Shown: in pieces, positions 43,735 to 52,526 of the stretch
Numbering within the stretch: position 1 is the first letter of the stretch
Layout: each line of letters begins with the position of its first letter
Origin: 39-52-133 sp035531075
GTDB lineage: Bacteria; Pseudomonadota; Gammaproteobacteria; Burkholderiales; Gallionellaceae
DNA: 64,000 nucleotides
Reading direction: 5' to 3'
Assembly (NCBI GenBank): GCA_035531075.1
Contig: DATKTO010000026.1
Location: 124,001 to 188,000, forward strand
Notes under the pieces: generated by a model
The model's input: only the letters and a program-made list of their open reading frames with translations
Told to the model about the DNA's origin: nothing
Databases searched by the model: none
Program-made: the position numbers and the translations under genes

Positions 43735-43807
43735 GTTATAAAACCCGCATGGTCGGCTTCCAAATTCAATTCTTGGCGATTTGATCGACTCTGCATTTAT
43801 CACATAT

Positions 43808-43836
43808 AAAAAGGGGCACGACTAAGCGTGCCCCTT
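43808..43836 (-). terminator. Terminator after glgP
   Basis: On the minus strand GGGGCACG pairs with CGTGCCCC around six bases and is followed by TTTTTAT. It lies about 45 bases after the glgP stop. Confidence 0.85.
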
Positions 43837-43881
43837 GCACTACTACATTCTAAACGTATGAATTCTCCATAACAAACTTTA

Positions 43882-46362
43882 TCACTTTATTGGGACTGGC
43901 CTGGTTCCCCAGATTTGCTCTGCATATTGCATGATGGTGCGGTCACTCGAAAACTTGCCCATATTCGCCACATTCAAAATTGCTTTCTTTACCCATTGCT
44001 GCTGGTTGCGATAGGCATCTTCAACTCTTTTCTGGCAGGCAATATAGGAAGCGTAATCGGCCAGCAACAGATAGTGATCACCGTGCTTCAACAGTGAATC
44101 GATGATGGGCTTGAAACGGTTAGGCTCCTCAATCGAGAAGAAGCCCGAGCCTATCATGTCGAGCACCTCTTTCAGCTCCTGATTGGAGTTGTAATAATCC
44201 ACGGGGTTATAGCCACTCTGTTTCAAGCTCGCTACCTCATCTGTCGTCAGGCCGAAAATGAATATATTCTCGTCGCCGACTTCGTCGCGTATCTCTACAT
44301 TCGCGCCATCCAGGGTGCCGATGGTCAGAGCACCATTCAAGGCCAGTTTCATGTTTCCGGTGCCGGATGCTTCAGTGCCGGCGGTTGAGATCTGCTCGGA
44401 CAAGTCTGCCGCAGGAATGATAATTTCCGCACTCGACACATTGTAATTGGGCACAAAGACTACCTTCAGCCGATCACCCACAAGCGGGTCGTTATTTACA
44501 ATATCAGCGACATCGTTGATGAGCTTGATGATGAGCTTGGCCATGAAATAGCCAGGTGCAGCCTTACCGCCAATAATTACCGTGCGTGGCACATATTCTG
44601 CGTTGGGATAACGGCGGATGCGGTTGTAAAGCGTCACCACATGCAGCAGGTTAAGCAATTGCCGCTTGTATTCATGCATGCGCTTGATCTGCACGTCAAA
44701 CAGTGAATCTACATTCACCTTGATTTTATAATTCTTCTGCAGAAACTTCGCAAATCGCTCCTTGTTGTAGCGTTTTGCATGCGCAAATCCTGCACAGAAA
44801 TCTGCATCTTCAGCCAACCGGCTTAACTGCTTCAACTGTTTCAAATCCCTGATCCAGTCACACCCTATGTGCAAGGAGATGAGTTTCGCCAAGCCCGGAT
44901 TGGCCTGATTCAACCAGCGCCTGGGGGTAATGCCATTGGTCATGTTGACGATCTTGCCGGGATAAAAACGGTCGAAATCGGCAAAAATAGTCTGTTTCAT
45001 CAGATCGGTGTGAATTTGCGCCACGCCGTTCACCTTGTGGCTGCCAACGATGGCCAGATGCGCCATACGGATGTGCTTGCCGCCGCTCTCGTCGATGATC
45101 GACATGCGGCTCAGGATATCTGTATCGCCCGGATGCCGATACATCACCTCCTTCAGAAAGTGATGATTAATCTCATAAATAATCTGCATATGGCGCGGCA
45201 ATATTTTCTCAAACATCGCAACCGGCCAGGTTTCCAGCGCCTCGGGCATCAGCGTGTGATTGGTATAGGAGAAGGTGCGCACCGTGATATCCCAGGCCTG
45301 CGGCCATTCCAGGCGATGGATATCAAGCAATACGCGCATCAGCTCTGCAATGGCAATGGAAGGATGGGTATCGTTAAGCTGTATGGCTACTTTGTCGGGT
45401 AAATTTTCAATATTTTTATGATGCTTGGTATAGCGGCGAAGCACATCCTGCAGTGACGCGCAGACGAAAAAATACTGCTGCTTGAGCCTGAGTTCTTTAC
45501 CCATCGAAGTTGTGTCATTGGGGTATAAAACCTTGGAAATATTTTCGGTTTTGTTCTTATCCTCAACTGCCTTGACGTAATTTCCCGCATTGAAGTGTTC
45601 CAAATCAAAATCACGCGTCGACTTGGCGCTCCACAGCCGAATTTTATTCACGGTAGAAGTGCCATAACCCGGAACAGGTGTGTCATAGGCCATCGCCATC
45701 ACACCGTCGTAATCTTCCCAGCTGTGACAGACTGCCCCGCGCTCGTCGACAAATTCCACGACGCGACCATTAAAATTGACCGGGTACAAAACTTCTGGCC
45801 GTTGAAATTCCCACGGATTTCCGTAACGCAGCCAGTTGTCCGGGTGCTCAATCTGCCTGCCGCCCTCAATGGTCTGCATAAACATACCGTACTCATACCG
45901 GATGCCGTAGCCAAACCCAGGCAGATTGAGCGTCGCCATCGAGTCCATAAAACAGGCCGCCAGCCGCCCCAGGCCACCATTACCCAAGCCCGCGTCATAC
46001 TCCATGCTTCTGATTTCTTCCAGCTCAACACCCATTGCGTTGAGGGCTCTTTTGCTCGGCTCATCAATATTCAAATTCAGCAGACTGTTGGTCAACGTTC
46101 GCCCCATCAGGAACTCGAGGGAAAAGTAATAAATCCGTTTGACGTCATTGCTATAATAATTGCGCGTAGTTTTCATCCAGTGATCAACCATATGATCGCG
46201 CACCACATAGGCTGCCGCATTAAACCAGTCGCGCTGGGTAGCCAAGGCAGGATTTTTACCCACCAAGTAGGTTAGACGCTCAACCACATCGTGTTTGATG
46301 GATGAATTATCCGAGCAAATATTTTCCTGATCGAATGCAGATTTATCCAGATTGTCAGTCAT
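43882..46362 (-). CDS. glgP: Glycogen/starch/alpha-glucan phosphorylase
   Basis: The enzyme releases glucose-1-phosphate from glycogen using phosphate and pyridoxal phosphate. The chain is about 826 residues, full length. Signatures include the dimer/active-site start RDHMVDHWMKTTRNYYSNDVKRIYYFSLEFLMGR, the substrate loop and the PLP-lysine region GTEASGTGNMKLALNGALTIGTLDGANVEI. The ATG at 46362 has AAGGA seven bases upstream; an ATG six codons earlier is weaker. It follows glk by 35 bases in a gnd-zwf-glk-glgP run. Confidence 0.97.
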   Translation of the reverse strand: MTDNLDKSAFDQENICSDNSSIKHDVVERLTYLVGKNPALATQRDWFNAAAYVVRDHMVDHWMKTTRNYYSNDVKRIYYFSLEFLMGRTLTNSLLNLNIDEPSKRALNAMGVELEEIRSMEYDAGLGNGGLGRLAACFMDSMATLNLPGFGYGIRYEYGMFMQTIEGGRQIEHPDNWLRYGNPWEFQRPEVLYPVNFNGRVVEFVDERGAVCHSWEDYDGVMAMAYDTPVPGYGTSTVNKIRLWSAKSTRDFDLEHFNAGNYVKAVEDKNKTENISKVLYPNDTTSMGKELRLKQQYFFVCASLQDVLRRYTKHHKNIENLPDKVAIQLNDTHPSIAIAELMRVLLDIHRLEWPQAWDITVRTFSYTNHTLMPEALETWPVAMFEKILPRHMQIIYEINHHFLKEVMYRHPGDTDILSRMSIIDESGGKHIRMAHLAIVGSHKVNGVAQIHTDLMKQTIFADFDRFYPGKIVNMTNGITPRRWLNQANPGLAKLISLHIGCDWIRDLKQLKQLSRLAEDADFCAGFAHAKRYNKERFAKFLQKNYKIKVNVDSLFDVQIKRMHEYKRQLLNLLHVVTLYNRIRRYPNAEYVPRTVIIGGKAAPGYFMAKLIIKLINDVADIVNNDPLVGDRLKVVFVPNYNVSSAEIIIPAADLSEQISTAGTEASGTGNMKLALNGALTIGTLDGANVEIRDEVGDENIFIFGLTTDEVASLKQSGYNPVDYYNSNQELKEVLDMIGSGFFSIEEPNRFKPIIDSLLKHGDHYLLLADYASYIACQKRVEDAYRNQQQWVKKAILNVANMGKFSSDRTIMQYAEQIWGTRPVPIK

Positions 46363-46397
46363 TTTTTTTCCTTCCAACATTGTGCGTGGGACGAACC

Positions 46398-47390
46398 CTA
46401 CAAAGTTATTTTCGCGTGACGCTGTGCAATCAGATTTGCCCCCATCAAGCCTGCATCCGTGTTCAGCACGATGCGCACGGGAAGCGTGGCTAACAATTCA
46501 CCAAAACGCCCCTTGGATAAAAAAGCATCCATAAATTCACCGCGCTGCATCTGCATTGCTATTTTGGCGGCAATGCCACCCGCCACGTAAATACCGCCAC
46601 GCGGTAACGATGCCAGTGCCATATTTCCCGCAAAAGCACCGTAAACCGACATGAACATATCAACTACCATGCGCGCAATCGGCTCCTCACCATGCCGCGA
46701 AAATCGGGTAATCACCGCCGCGGCATCCTCTTCATCCAGCGCCGCAAGCATTTGCGGTGACGGAGAAGCAAATCCCGTTTCGCGCATGAATTCATAAATA
46801 CTAATCAGGCCGGGGCCGGAAACAATGCGCTCGTAGGAAACATGGCCATGGCGATGCTGCAAATAGCGCAGCAATAAATACTGCATCTCATCTGCAGGCG
46901 CAAAATCCATATGCCCGCCTTCGGACGGGTGCACCTGATAAGCCCCTTGTTGCGAGGATAGCCATGCCACCCCCAAACCGGTGCCGGCACCCAGCACCAG
47001 GCGCGTACCCTCTGCCTGTGCAGAACCTTCCTGTAGGGTCAGCAGGTCGGTAGCCTGCAAGGCAGCGATGCCATGGCCCACTGCCTCGAAATCGTTTATC
47101 AGTGCCACATGGCGGATGCAATAGCGGTTGACCAGTTCATCTGCATCGACCGCCCACGGCAAATTGGTCAGCTTGACCAACCTCCCGCTGACCGGCCCGG
47201 CCAGCGCAAAGCATGCTGCGGCAATATTGCTCACGCCTGCTTCAGCAACAAATGCGTCCAGCATGTCAGGCAGACCGGCATAATCCGCACTCGCATAAGA
47301 TTTCTGCAGCAAGGGGACGCGTTCAACTGCTGTATTCAATTGCAACAGGGTTTTGGTGCCGCCAATATCGCCAGACAGAAAATAAGCCAT
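46398..47390 (-). CDS. glk: Glucokinase
   Basis: Glucokinase phosphorylates glucose to glucose-6-phosphate with ATP. The sequence has the ROK/Glk phosphate loop FLSGDIGGTKTLLQLN, the sugar site LINDFEAVGHGIAAL, the ATP loop LVLGAGTGLGVAWL and the catalytic EGGHMDFAP. About 330 residues is typical. The ATG at 47390 gives MAYFLSGDIGG; a TTG at 47399 overlapping the zwf stop is possible. With zwf, gnd and glgP it links stored glycogen to the pentose phosphate pathway. Confidence 0.95.
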   Translation of the reverse strand: MAYFLSGDIGGTKTLLQLNTAVERVPLLQKSYASADYAGLPDMLDAFVAEAGVSNIAAACFALAGPVSGRLVKLTNLPWAVDADELVNRYCIRHVALINDFEAVGHGIAALQATDLLTLQEGSAQAEGTRLVLGAGTGLGVAWLSSQQGAYQVHPSEGGHMDFAPADEMQYLLLRYLQHRHGHVSYERIVSGPGLISIYEFMRETGFASPSPQMLAALDEEDAAAVITRFSRHGEEPIARMVVDMFMSVYGAFAGNMALASLPRGGIYVAGGIAAKIAMQMQRGEFMDAFLSKGRFGELLATLPVRIVLNTDAGLMGANLIAQRHAKITL

Positions 47391-47395
47391 TCTCG

Positions 47396-48901
47396 TCAAT
47401 ACGGCTGAGTATCTGCACCATCCAGATTCAGCGTCTTGCGCCAGAACTGGTCATCCCGGTCAAACAGCCGGAAAGTGCCGCGCGGACCGGCACTGCCGGC
47501 CTGGTAGCCGGTCACAAAACCGCGCTCCATCGCCCACACCTTGATGATGGGGTCCACCACGCGCCATGCCGCCTCCACTTCGTCTATGCGCAAAAACAGC
47601 GATTGGTCCCCCAGCATCACATCCAGCAACAGACCTTCATAAGCGTCGACATTCTCCTCGCTGCCCTTGTGGTAGGTCGCATCCAGACTGATGGTGCGGG
47701 TAAGCAGATCAAGACCCGGCACCTTGACCTGCATTTCCATCTTCATCGTGTCATGCGGCTGTATGCCCAGCATGATCCAGTTCGGGCGCTGCGGCCCCTG
47801 GCGCGTGTGGCGCAGCAAATCCTGCGGCGGGTTTTTAAAGCGGATGCAGATCGCCGAGCTGGCATCCGCCATGCGTTTTCCGGTGCGCAGATAAAACGGC
47901 ACCCCTGACCAGCGCCAGTTGTCGATAAACAGCTTCAGTGCGGCATAGGTTTCAGTGCTGCTGTCAGCTGGTACACCCGCCTCCTCCAGATAGCCCGGAA
48001 CCGCTTTGCCATCAATGCTACCGCTGGTATATTGGCCGCGGAAAGCATGGGCATTCACCGAGTTCTGCGTGATCGGGCGTATCGCCTGCAGCACTTTTAC
48101 TTTCTCGTCGCGCAGATGCTCGGCAGACAACGTCACTGGCGGCTCCATCGCCACCAGCGCAAGCAGTTGCAGCAAATGGCTCTGTATCATGTCGCGCAGC
48201 GCGCCGGAACTGTCGTAATAATTGGCGCGCCCTTCAATGCCGATAGTCTCGGAGTGGGTGATCTGCACATGATCGATGTAATGGTGGTTCCACAGCGGCT
48301 CCAGCAGGATATTGGCGAAACGAAACACCATCACGTTCTGCACCGTGCCCTTGCCCAGGTAATGATCGATGCGGAAAATTTGCGGCTCATCCAGATGCCG
48401 GTACAGGCTTGCCTGCAGTATCTGTGCGCTCAGCAGGTCATAGCCGAAAGGCTTTTCTATTACCACGCGGCGCCAGCCGTTTTTTTGTTTGAGCAAGCCC
48501 GCGCTGCCCAGCTTCTCGATAATTTCCTGCACCCCTGCCGGGCGCACGGCCATGTAAAACACCACATTGGCAGGAAAGAACTCATCTTCCTCTACCATCT
48601 GCTGCAAACGCAGATAGGCCGCGTCATCGCCAGGGGGACTGGCATGGTGCTGCCAGCGCGCGCAAAAACGTTCCAGTGCCGGCTGGTCGATGCCCTGCGG
48701 ATATAAGGGATGCAGAATATTGCACACCTCGGCGACCCATTCTTCGCGTCGCCGCTGCTCGACATTACAGGCGAGCAGCACAAGTTTCTCCGGCAGTCGC
48801 CCAACCTTCTCCAGCGAAAACAGCGCCGGGATTAATTTGCGCCGGCTCAGATTGCCCGCTGCGCCAAAAATAACCAGCGTGCAGGGCTCGATGATTTTCA
48901 T
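47396..48901 (-). CDS. zwf: Glucose-6-phosphate 1-dehydrogenase
   Basis: Zwf oxidises glucose-6-phosphate to 6-phosphogluconolactone with NADP+ or NAD+. The 501 residues show the coenzyme loop FGAAGNLSRRKLIPALFSL, the substrate lysine in VVIEKPFGYD and the active-site RIDHYLGKGTVQNVMVFRF. The start overlaps the gnd stop by four bases (ATGA), so translation is coupled. The order gnd-zwf-glk is a compact oxidative pentose phosphate set. Confidence 0.97.
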   Translation of the reverse strand: MKIIEPCTLVIFGAAGNLSRRKLIPALFSLEKVGRLPEKLVLLACNVEQRRREEWVAEVCNILHPLYPQGIDQPALERFCARWQHHASPPGDDAAYLRLQQMVEEDEFFPANVVFYMAVRPAGVQEIIEKLGSAGLLKQKNGWRRVVIEKPFGYDLLSAQILQASLYRHLDEPQIFRIDHYLGKGTVQNVMVFRFANILLEPLWNHHYIDHVQITHSETIGIEGRANYYDSSGALRDMIQSHLLQLLALVAMEPPVTLSAEHLRDEKVKVLQAIRPITQNSVNAHAFRGQYTSGSIDGKAVPGYLEEAGVPADSSTETYAALKLFIDNWRWSGVPFYLRTGKRMADASSAICIRFKNPPQDLLRHTRQGPQRPNWIMLGIQPHDTMKMEMQVKVPGLDLLTRTISLDATYHKGSEENVDAYEGLLLDVMLGDQSLFLRIDEVEAAWRVVDPIIKVWAMERGFVTGYQAGSAGPRGTFRLFDRDDQFWRKTLNLDGADTQPY

Positions 48902-49818
48902 TTTTTAACGCCCGTATGCTTCATCGCATGGCCGCCAAATGCATTGCGCATCGATGACAATAAGCGATAGCCGTAGCCGGTTTCGTTCTGGCTGTTAAAG
49001 CGCATCTGCAATGCCAGCGTCAAAACTGGTGCCGCAACACCCTGATCCACCGCCTCGATCACCGTCCATCTTCCCTCGCCCGAATCCGGCACAAAGGGCG
49101 CCACCCTGTCCAGTTCCTGATCCTCCTGCAGCGCTTCGGCGGTGAGATCCAGCAGCCAACTGCGCACCACAGAGCCATGCCGCCACAGCTCGGTGACTTT
49201 CGCCAGGTCGAGCTTAAACTCCTGCTTGCCGCGCAGCAACTCCAGTCCTTCCGCCAGCGATTGCATCATGCCGTACTCAATGCCGTTGTGTATCATTTTG
49301 GTAAAGTGCCCGGCACCCACCGGCCCTACATGCGCCCAGCCATGCTCTGCAGAAGGGGCCAGCACCTGCAGGATGGGCCGCATGGTTTTCGCTACCGCCT
49401 CACTTGCACCCACCATCATGCAATAACCATTCTCCAGCCCCCACACACCGCCGGAAGTGCCGGCATCCATAAAACCTATGCCCTGCTCTGCCAGCCAGGC
49501 ACCGCGCCGCTGGCTATCGTGATAATTCGAGTTGCCGCCATCCACAATAATGTCACCCTTGGACAACATCGGGGCAAGTGAGCGGATTTGCAGCTCGGTC
49601 GCCTCTCCGCTCGGCAACATCAGCCACACTATGCGCGGCGCAGAGAGCTTGGAGACTGCATCCCCCACCGTGGTAGCAGCAATCATGCCGTCGACTTTTG
49701 CCAGTTGCGCCACCACCTCAAAAGCGCGGTCATAGCCCACTACTTCAACGCCGCCCCGGAGCAAACGGCGCACCATATTGCCGCCCATCTTGCCCAGCCC
49801 TATCATCGCTAGTTTCAT
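48898..49818 (-). CDS. gnd: 6-phosphogluconate dehydrogenase, short form
   Basis: The enzyme decarboxylates 6-phosphogluconate to ribulose-5-phosphate. At 306 residues this is the short (YqeC/GntZ-like) class, often NAD-preferring, not the 470-residue form. It has the coenzyme loop MIGLGKMGGNMVRRLL, substrate loop DAGTSGGVWGLENGYCMM and the catalytic HFTKMIHNGIEYGMMQSLAEGLEL with Lys and Glu. It is the first gene of the gnd-zwf-glk-glgP run and is divergent to pgl, the enzyme between zwf and gnd in the pathway. Confidence 0.95.
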   Translation of the reverse strand: MKLAMIGLGKMGGNMVRRLLRGGVEVVGYDRAFEVVAQLAKVDGMIAATTVGDAVSKLSAPRIVWLMLPSGEATELQIRSLAPMLSKGDIIVDGGNSNYHDSQRRGAWLAEQGIGFMDAGTSGGVWGLENGYCMMVGASEAVAKTMRPILQVLAPSAEHGWAHVGPVGAGHFTKMIHNGIEYGMMQSLAEGLELLRGKQEFKLDLAKVTELWRHGSVVRSWLLDLTAEALQEDQELDRVAPFVPDSGEGRWTVIEAVDQGVAAPVLTLALQMRFNSQNETGYGYRLLSSMRNAFGGHAMKHTGVKK

Positions 49819-49876
49819 AATGACCTCTGCAAAAATTTAACCGCGCAACCGTACCTTACAAACAGAATTATTTCAC

Positions 49877-49909
49877 CCGGATGTCCCAGTTTATTTAACC
49901 GGATGTCCC
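49877..49909. promoter_or_regulatory. 11-bp direct repeat in the gnd/pgl divergent region
   Basis: CCGGATGTCCC occurs at 49877-49887 and again at 49899-49909, 22 bases apart, about two DNA turns. The 222-base region must hold both promoters. The pair could bind a regulator on one DNA face, or be the remnant of an inserted sequence. Confidence 0.35.
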
Positions 49910-50040
49910 CCAATTATTTAAAAGCAGCGTTACCTGCACGGGTCAGGCAAATATTTGCATACATCTGCGACTTTGCTGTCTATTTAAACGAAAATAGGCA
50001 TAAAATCGCCATCTATAGTCAATATCAGTCCAAAAAAATC

Positions 50041-50766
50041 ATGACTTTGATAATACGCCCATCGCTAATCGACAACAATTCGCGCCAGCAATGCCGCTGG
50101 CACGCCTGCCCCTCCACCTCATCCCTCGAATATGCGGCAGCTCAAGCCATATTCAATGCCTCGCAACAAGCCATCCGCCAGCGAGGTGCTTTTCATCTCG
50201 TGCTGGCGGGTGGAACCACGCCGCGTCGGGTGTATGAGCTGCTCAAAACAAAGGATGCAAACTGGAAGGCATGGCATGTCTACTTTGGCGACGAACGCTG
50301 CCTGCCAGCCGGCCATGCAGAGCGCAACAGCCGCATGGCGGCACAAGCATGGCTGGATCATGTCAATATCCCCGCCAGGCAGATCCACATCATCACCGCC
50401 GAGCACGGCGCAGAGGCCGCAGCCAGTTCTTATGCAAAGATTTTAAGCAAGGTCAATACGTTTGATCTGGTGATACTGGGACTGGGTGAAGACGGTCACA
50501 CCGCCAGTCTGTTTCCGCATCACGACTGGGGCACCCTCCCCGATGCCCCGGCCACCCTTGCCGTGCACGATGCCCCCAAGCCGCCGCCTGAGCGTGTGTC
50601 GCTCTCGGCACAACGCTTGAGCCAAACCCGTGAGCTCCTGTTTCTTGTGAGTGGTGCGGCAAAAAGGCAGGCAGTGATTGATTGGCGCAATGGTAAAAGC
50701 ATTCCGGCGGCTGCGATTGCACCGGATTGTGGCGTGGATATTTATCTGGAAGAAGATTTGCTGTGA
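50041..50766 (+). CDS. pgl: 6-phosphogluconolactonase
   Basis: Pgl hydrolyses 6-phosphogluconolactone to 6-phosphogluconate. The 241-residue protein has the family blocks HLVLAGGTTPRRVYELL, VYFGDERCLPAGHAERNSRMAAQAW and LVILGLGEDGHTASLFP. The ATG at 50041 is chosen because the frame extending to 49903 has no conserved sequence and covers the promoter region. It is divergent from gnd-zwf and supplies the middle step of the same pathway. Confidence 0.94.
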   Translation: MTLIIRPSLIDNNSRQQCRWHACPSTSSLEYAAAQAIFNASQQAIRQRGAFHLVLAGGTTPRRVYELLKTKDANWKAWHVYFGDERCLPAGHAERNSRMAAQAWLDHVNIPARQIHIITAEHGAEAAASSYAKILSKVNTFDLVILGLGEDGHTASLFPHHDWGTLPDAPATLAVHDAPKPPPERVSLSAQRLSQTRELLFLVSGAAKRQAVIDWRNGKSIPAAAIAPDCGVDIYLEEDLL

Positions 50767-50845
50767 ATTGAAAAATCACATTGATACAACGATGAGGTCC
50801 TGAACCACAGAACTAATTTCAGCGTGTCCAATTGGTGGCACCAGC

Positions 50846-51574
50846 TCAGCCTGCCTTGAGCGTCAGCATTTGATACAGACCGCCAAAGTAGCGCCGCTTG
50901 CGAACAGTCGTGATGTTGGCATCGCAAGGCAACCAGGAGATGACTTCTTCGTTCCACAGATCCCGCGCATAGGGTTCGAGCAGAGCTAGCATCGGTGCCA
51001 TGAGGTAGCGCAAGGGGTTGAAACGGCCCGGACCCGCGTAATCAACGATGGTCAAGATACCGCCAGGGCGGATCACCCGAAGCGCCTCGGCCAGTGTTTT
51101 TTTGCGGACTGCCAACGGTTGCTCATGCAGCAGGAAAAACAACAGGGCACGGTCAAAGCTCTGATCAGGAAATTCTAGTGCGGTTGAATCCATGCAATGC
51201 AGCTTGACGGCACCGTCTTGCGGCAGCTTGCGTGACAGATTTTTTAGCTGGATGGGCAGGATATCGATGACTTCCAGTACTCCGCCGGCTCCCGCGTTTG
51301 CAGCGAGGCGCGGGGTCAGGTTGCCATAGGCGCAGGCGATTTGCAGCGTGTGTTCATTAACTTCCTGCCCATACTCATGCAGCACCGCATCGCACAGTCG
51401 CCTGTAGTTTCCCCATAGAATAAGATTAACCAGCCACTGACGTTCAAATACACGAACACCCCACGGATGGATGTAGGCCCACCAGTATGTGGCAAGCAAA
51501 TAGGGAGGAATAGCTGCGGATGGCCTATCGGGAATATCGCCGTCGAATGTCTTGCTGGAAAGGTGATTGCTCAT
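50846..51574 (-). CDS. rquA: Probable rhodoquinone biosynthesis protein RquA (methyltransferase-like)
   Basis: RquA converts ubiquinone to rhodoquinone, the low-potential quinone used for fumarate reduction. The fold is UbiE/UbiG-like, but the SAM glycine loop reads QIACAYGNLTPRLAA instead of a GxGxG motif, and the N-terminal segment PPYLLATYWWAYIHPWGVRVFERQWLVNLILWGNYRRL matches RquA as I remember it. Later blocks include RALLFFLLHEQP and EALRVIRPGGILTIVDYAGPG. The start is uncertain: ATG at 51574 or 51601; a frame to 51685 seems too long. An unknown small gene lies upstream on the same strand. Assigned by pattern, without a search. Confidence 0.75.
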   Translation of the reverse strand: MSNHLSSKTFDGDIPDRPSAAIPPYLLATYWWAYIHPWGVRVFERQWLVNLILWGNYRRLCDAVLHEYGQEVNEHTLQIACAYGNLTPRLAANAGAGGVLEVIDILPIQLKNLSRKLPQDGAVKLHCMDSTALEFPDQSFDRALLFFLLHEQPLAVRKKTLAEALRVIRPGGILTIVDYAGPGRFNPLRYLMAPMLALLEPYARDLWNEEVISWLPCDANITTVRKRRYFGGLYQMLTLKAG

Positions 51575-51706
51575 ATTTGCCAATGGAGACTGTTCCGGCA
51601 TTCTATGCCGAAATGCCCAATCTTTGATATGACAATACCAGCCATCTTGGTAATGAGAATGAAAGAAGGGGCATCCTCCTTGCAACGCATCCCTCCGCGC
51701 GAAATG

Positions 51707-52060
51707 TCAGGCGCTTTCGGCGACCGCCATATCGGTCTGGTCAGCTTCTCTTGAGGCAGAAATAGTGGCAAGGCAAGCTGAAAGAGATTGTCCATAAAGT
51801 GAACAATTAGTCTCTGCTTTGGTTGAGTCGCATATCGCCCGACACATCCAGTCCACCCCCAGTGCCTTAATATTCTCAGCCCCGCCTGTTGTCGAATCAA
51901 AAATGCGCGAAGCTATAGACGGAGGCGGAGTATGCGCATCGGCAATAATATTTTGATTCGGCTTGAGTGCACCGTGTTGCTGCAGATGCGCCACAATTCT
52001 CAGTTTATCCGGCTCAGAGAGGACATCCCAGATTCTTTTATTCACCTTGAAGTCAGTCAT
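51707..52060 (-). CDS. Hypothetical protein, 117 aa, upstream of rquA
   Basis: The frame from the ATG at 52060 has AGGAG nine bases upstream, a strong ribosome site. The protein begins MTDFKVNKRIWDVLSEPDKLRIVAHLQQHGAL, then becomes polar, with a three-Cys stretch (CRAICDSTKAETNCSLYGQ) and an acidic end. I do not recognise a family. It may share a transcript with rquA, from which it is separated by about 130 bases. Confidence 0.6.
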   Translation of the reverse strand: MTDFKVNKRIWDVLSEPDKLRIVAHLQQHGALKPNQNIIADAHTPPPSIASRIFDSTTGGAENIKALGVDWMCRAICDSTKAETNCSLYGQSLSACLATISASREADQTDMAVAESA

Positions 52061-52178
52061 TTCATGCTCCTTTATGCGTATTGTGTAACGGAGCAGTTCC
52101 CCGACGGCACCACAAGAAGCTACGCGGGGTAATAAACCTGACGAAGCTGTTAAACAAGAAGTATCACCGCACAACCTT

Positions 52179-52234
52179 CCCGGAATTGGAGTGAAACCAA
52201 TGCTTAAGCCAAGCCGGTTTCATCCCTTTCCGGG
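52179..52234. other. Imperfect hairpin in a 466-base non-coding gap
   Basis: CCCGGAA (52179-52185) and GTGAAACC (52191-52198) pair with GGTTTCAT (52216-52223) and TTCCGGG (52228-52234), giving a long interrupted stem. The gap 52061-52526 otherwise has no supported gene. On the minus strand the hairpin lies in the far 5' region of the 117-residue gene; no known riboswitch consensus was recognised. Confidence 0.4.
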
Positions 52235-52526
52235 TACACCTTGTTTTTAAATACACGTTGATTTTATTATATTTCTGGCCGGAATGAAATTGGCGAAAAT
52301 GCAAAGGTGCGACGCTGAAAGCGGCAGTTGACCACTTCGCATGCCGCTTAAATGCATCGCATGCCTGGCAGCAATTTCATGCATTACGCGAACAGCGAGC
52401 GCCAAGCTCAATGCACCTGTAAAATGGCACTTCTGTCGTTTCCAACCCTGCTTTCAAAACAGCAACGATCCGGTGCGCATGAAAGCTGTGCTTCAATTTT
52501 TAACCCAGTGACTCGGTTACCCAGCC

